NCBI GenBank assembly: GCA_000961655.1
Contig: LADR01000024.1
Span: 186,001-250,000, forward strand
Direction of reading: 5' to 3'
DNA: 64,000 nt
Source of the DNA: Desulfatitalea sp. BRH_c12
GTDB lineage: Bacteria > Desulfobacterota > Desulfobacteria > Desulfobacterales > Desulfosarcinaceae
Shown here: positions 61,635 to 64,000 of the stretch, in pieces
Layout: each line of letters begins with the position of its first letter
Position numbering within the stretch: position 1 is the stretch's first letter
Program-made: the position numbers and the translations under genes
The notes under the pieces: generated by a model
What the model was told of the DNA's origin: nothing
Databases searched by the model: none
What the model saw: the letters and a program-made list of their open reading frames with translations, nothing else

Positions 61635-61839
61635 TTTGCGTTCTTTCAGCGCAATGCCTACCTTCCCTCTCTCGAAATGATGCTTAGCCTATCCAGAACC
61701 ATTCAATGCAACTGTTTCCGTCAGCGCTTAGACCGAGGCCGCCCGCCGGAGCTTTGCCGCAATCGGATCATCCATGCCGATCGATTGAGGCGATTTCGTG
61801 TTCGCGCTGAGAACCTACCTCAACCAAGGAGAAGCGATC

Positions 61840-62754
61840 ATGAATGAAAAAATTCGCTCCATTCTGTCTCATTACCGTGGCGAAAATCCGGGGGTACGGA
61901 CCAATTTGGCCAGAATTTTGACGCACGGCACCCTCGCCGGCACCGGCCGGATGGTGATCTTGCCGGTGGATCAAGGATTTGAACACGGACCGGCGCGCAG
62001 CTTCGCCGAAAATGACGCCGGCTACGATCCGGACTATCACTTCCGGCTCGCCCTGGAGGCCGGCTGCAATGCTTACGCCGCCCCCCTGGGCGCTCTGGAA
62101 GCCGCGGTTTCGGACCATGTCGGAGAGATTCCGCTTATTCTCAAGCTTAACAACCATGACTCCCTGGCCCCGGATGGCGGCGATCCCGTGCCATCGGTCA
62201 CCGCTTCGGTCAAGGACGCTCTGCGCCTGGGCTGCGTGGCTGTGGGGTTTACCATTTACCCCGGATCGGCCCACTTCAAGACGATGTACCAGGAAATTCG
62301 CGCCATCGCCCAGGAGGCCAAAGAGAGCGGTCTGGCAGTGGTGATCTGGTCCTACCCACGTGGGTCGGGTCTGTCTAAAAAAGGGGAGACCGGCATCGAT
62401 GTGTGCGCCTATGCCGCCCACCTGGCCGCCCAATTAGGTGCTCATATCATTAAGGTCAAATTGCCCAGCGATCATATTGAGCTGGATGCCGCCCGCAAAG
62501 TGTACCAAGCTCAGAACATTGCTGTCGGCACAATGGCCGAACGCGTACGCCATGTGGTCCAGAGTGCTTTCGAAGGCAAACGCATGGTGATCTTCTCCGG
62601 CGGATCAAAAGCGAATGAAAAAGCCTTTTTCGAAGATATTCGAGCCATTCGCGAAGGCGGCGGATTCGGTTCGATCATCGGCAGAAATTCCTTTCAGCGC
62701 CCATTCAATGAAGCCGTCCAGTTCCTGAAAGAAGTAATGAAAATATATGCGTAG
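61840..62754 (+). CDS. Class I fructose-bisphosphate aldolase, archaeal/DhnA type
   Basis: 304 residues, TIM barrel of the DeoC/LacD-like family. Features: VILPVDQGFEHGPARSF, LKLNNHDSLAPDG, VGFTIYPGS, GAHIIKVKLPSDH (Schiff-base Lys on this strand) and VIFSGGSKA. The enzyme splits fructose-1,6-bisphosphate without metal. This family is common in archaea and in some anaerobic bacteria. ATG 61840 follows AAGGAG (61826-61831); the frame is open 14 codons further 5'. It is separated from hbd by a 274-base gap with a terminator. Confidence 0.9.
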   Translation: MNEKIRSILSHYRGENPGVRTNLARILTHGTLAGTGRMVILPVDQGFEHGPARSFAENDAGYDPDYHFRLALEAGCNAYAAPLGALEAAVSDHVGEIPLILKLNNHDSLAPDGGDPVPSVTASVKDALRLGCVAVGFTIYPGSAHFKTMYQEIRAIAQEAKESGLAVVIWSYPRGSGLSKKGETGIDVCAYAAHLAAQLGAHIIKVKLPSDHIELDAARKVYQAQNIAVGTMAERVRHVVQSAFEGKRMVIFSGGSKANEKAFFEDIRAIREGGGFGSIIGRNSFQRPFNEAVQFLKEVMKIYA

Positions 62755-62808
62755 AAAAAGAAAGAAAAAAAGTGTTAAGTGTAAAGCGCCCACGCCCACG
62801 CCTTTCCC

Positions 62809-62836
62809 TTGACATCATTTGCGCATTTCCTATAGT
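62809..62836 (+). promoter_or_regulatory. Candidate sigma-70 promoter of the AbfD-like gene
   Basis: TTGACA (62809-62814), 16 bases, then TATAGT (62831-62836): five of six bases of the -10 consensus and a perfect -35. Transcription would start near 62843, about 58 bases before the ATG. An inverted CTTAACAC-type repeat remnant lies just upstream (62771-62785). Confidence 0.7.
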
Positions 62837-62900
62837 TTCAGAATCCCAACCGCTTAATCCCCGGCAACGCCGCGTTGCAACAGAAAGGAACGGATAGGCC

Positions 62901-64000
62901 ATGATGACAGCCGAGCAATACGAGCAGAGTCTCAGGCTCTTGAATTTTGAAGTTTACATGTTTGGAAAACGGGTTGAAAACGTGGTCGACGATCCGATCA
63001 TCCGACCTTCCATGAATGCCGTGGCCAAAACCTATGAAATGGCGCAGCGACCTGAATATGAAGATATCATGACGGCGACCTCGCACATTACCGGCAAACG
63101 CATTAACCGCTTCACTCACATCCATCAGAACGTGGGTGACTTGGTTAAAAAGAGCAAGATGGGCCGTTTGATGGGACGTGCGACCGGCTGCTGCTTTCAA
63201 CGTTGCGTCGGCATGGATGCGCTCAATGCCTTGTCCATCGTTACCTTCGATATCGACAAGAAGCACGGGACCCAATACAATCAACGTTTTATCAAATATC
63301 TGACCTTCGTTCAGGAGAACGACCTGACCTGCGACGGCGCCATGACCGATCCCAAAGGCAACCGCGCGCTGGCGCCGCACCAGCAGGCCGACCCGGACCT
63401 GTTCCTGCACGTGGTCGAAGAGCGTGCTGACGGTGTCGTCGTGCGCGGCGCCAAGGCCCATCAGACCGGCGCGGTCAACTCCCACGAAATTATCGTAATG
63501 CCCACTATCGCCATGCGCGCGGAAGACAAGGATTATGCCATATCTTTCGCCTTGCCCAGCGACGCCAAAGGCATCCTTTATATCATGGGCCGCCAGTCGT
63601 GCGATACGCGCAAATTGGAATCGGGCAACCTGGACCGCGGCAACGCCCTTTTCGGCGGTCATGAGGCCTTGGTCGTTTTCGACGATGTCTTCGTACCTTG
63701 GGAACGCATATTCATGTTCAAAGAGTATGAATTCGCCGGCAGCCTTGTCGAAAATTTCGCCTCTTATCATCGTCAAAGCTATGCTTGCAAAGTGGGTGTT
63801 GGCGACGTGCTGATCGGCGCAGCCCAGACCGCCGCCGAATACAATGGCGCCGAACGCGCTTCACATGTCAAAGACAAGATCATCGAGATGAACCATCTCA
63901 ACGAAACCCTTTACTGCGGGTGCATCTCCTGCGCCAGTGAAGGCCACAAGGAGCCCAGCGGCACCTATGTGGTCGACAAGCTGCTGGCCAACGTGCACAA
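62901..64000 (+). CDS. abfD: 4-Hydroxybutyryl-CoA dehydratase-like protein (incomplete at window end)
   Basis: At least 366 residues visible; no stop is reached. It shares the acyl-CoA dehydrogenase-like FAD fold of AbfD, which converts 4-hydroxybutyryl-CoA to crotonyl-CoA through a radical mechanism. The two first Fe-S ligands are present: CCFQRCVGMDALNA gives Cys98 and Cys102, the spacing of Cys99/Cys103. The second pair is expected in HRQSYACKVG, where His290 and Cys296 are candidates, one residue closer than in the type enzyme as I recall it. AGGAA lies upstream of ATG 62901. It has its own promoter. Confidence 0.85.
   Translation, partial: MMTAEQYEQSLRLLNFEVYMFGKRVENVVDDPIIRPSMNAVAKTYEMAQRPEYEDIMTATSHITGKRINRFTHIHQNVGDLVKKSKMGRLMGRATGCCFQRCVGMDALNALSIVTFDIDKKHGTQYNQRFIKYLTFVQENDLTCDGAMTDPKGNRALAPHQQADPDLFLHVVEERADGVVVRGAKAHQTGAVNSHEIIVMPTIAMRAEDKDYAISFALPSDAKGILYIMGRQSCDTRKLESGNLDRGNALFGGHEALVVFDDVFVPWERIFMFKEYEFAGSLVENFASYHRQSYACKVGVGDVLIGAAQTAAEYNGAERASHVKDKIIEMNHLNETLYCGCISCASEGHKEPSGTYVVDKLLANVH

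Overview
The window is about 64 kb of a GC-rich bacterial chromosome. Gene content suggests an anaerobic, respiratory Gram-negative of the Desulfobacterota (sulfate-reducer type, near Desulfosarcina or Desulfatitalea). The support is an Hyf-like membrane complex, a CooC-type CO dehydrogenase maturation ATPase, a corrinoid-activator (RACE-like) ATPase, ETF:quinone oxidoreductase, several CoA-transferases, sigma-54 promoters with an enhancer-binding protein, a c-di-GMP-I riboswitch and MlaA/MlaC outer-membrane lipid proteins. The assignment is inferred from gene content; there is no rRNA or tRNA gene in the window.

Layout. 0-5.6 kb: distal part of an Hyf-type operon (end of a B-like subunit, then C, E, F, G-like and a fused ferredoxin/I-like subunit). 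The large subunit has lost both Ni-Fe cysteine pairs, so this is probably an energy-converting hydrogenase-related (Ehr) complex. 5.7-7.6 kb: a CoA-transferase/GNAT fusion. 7.8-13 kb: a trpE-G-D-C-F operon with a leader peptide rich in Trp codons and an attenuator terminator; trpB and trpA are not here. 13-20 kb: ferritin-like protein, a tandem pair of MITE-like elements, Nudix, a Nei/Fpg-like glycosylase without a zinc finger, a PP-loop enzyme, patatin and ETF:QO. 20-29.5 kb: a CBM48 mini-protein behind a -24/-12 promoter, UbiB kinase with a phasin-like protein, CooC, and an AcuC/AcuB-like pair followed by PrmA, an MBL-fold hydrolase and a sirtuin.

29.5-39 kb: a GH144-like secreted glucanase, a repeat-rich gap, a tight four-gene minus-strand cassette (arylsulfotransferase-like, tiny membrane protein, DUF106/EMC3-like membrane protein, sulfotransferase), a RACE-like ATPase without its ferredoxin domain, and mlaC-mlaA. 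39.5-47 kb is the main regulatory region. A -24/-12 promoter reads into a c-di-GMP-I riboswitch with a terminator platform, followed by a PocR-GAF-PAS-GGDEF diguanylate cyclase. Convergent to it lies a PAS/AAA+/Fis sigma-54 activator. Next come an SDR with a destroyed active site and a large CoA-transferase, which diverge from an intergenic region carrying -24/-12 elements in both directions. 47-56 kb: RCK potassium channel, HAD, UspA, GDPD, DinB-like protein, acetoacetyl-CoA synthetase, cNMP-binding protein, thioesterase and PHP protein. 56-64 kb: two divergent members of the 4-hydroxyphenylacetate hydroxylase/4-hydroxybutyryl-CoA dehydratase family flank an HDOD protein, a 3-hydroxybutyryl-CoA dehydrogenase and an archaeal-type class I aldolase.

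The genes from 44 to 64 kb (CoA-transferase, acetoacetyl-CoA synthetase, 3-hydroxybutyryl-CoA dehydrogenase, 4-hydroxybutyryl-CoA dehydratase-like protein, thioesterase) together suggest C4 acyl-CoA metabolism (acetoacetate, crotonate, 4-hydroxybutyrate). Several intergenic repeat families recur: MITE-like elements with terminal inverted repeats, GGCGAAC/GTTCGCC palindromes, GGGGCGACCGGCGGTCGCCC palindromes and a CTTTACA/CTTAACAC motif.
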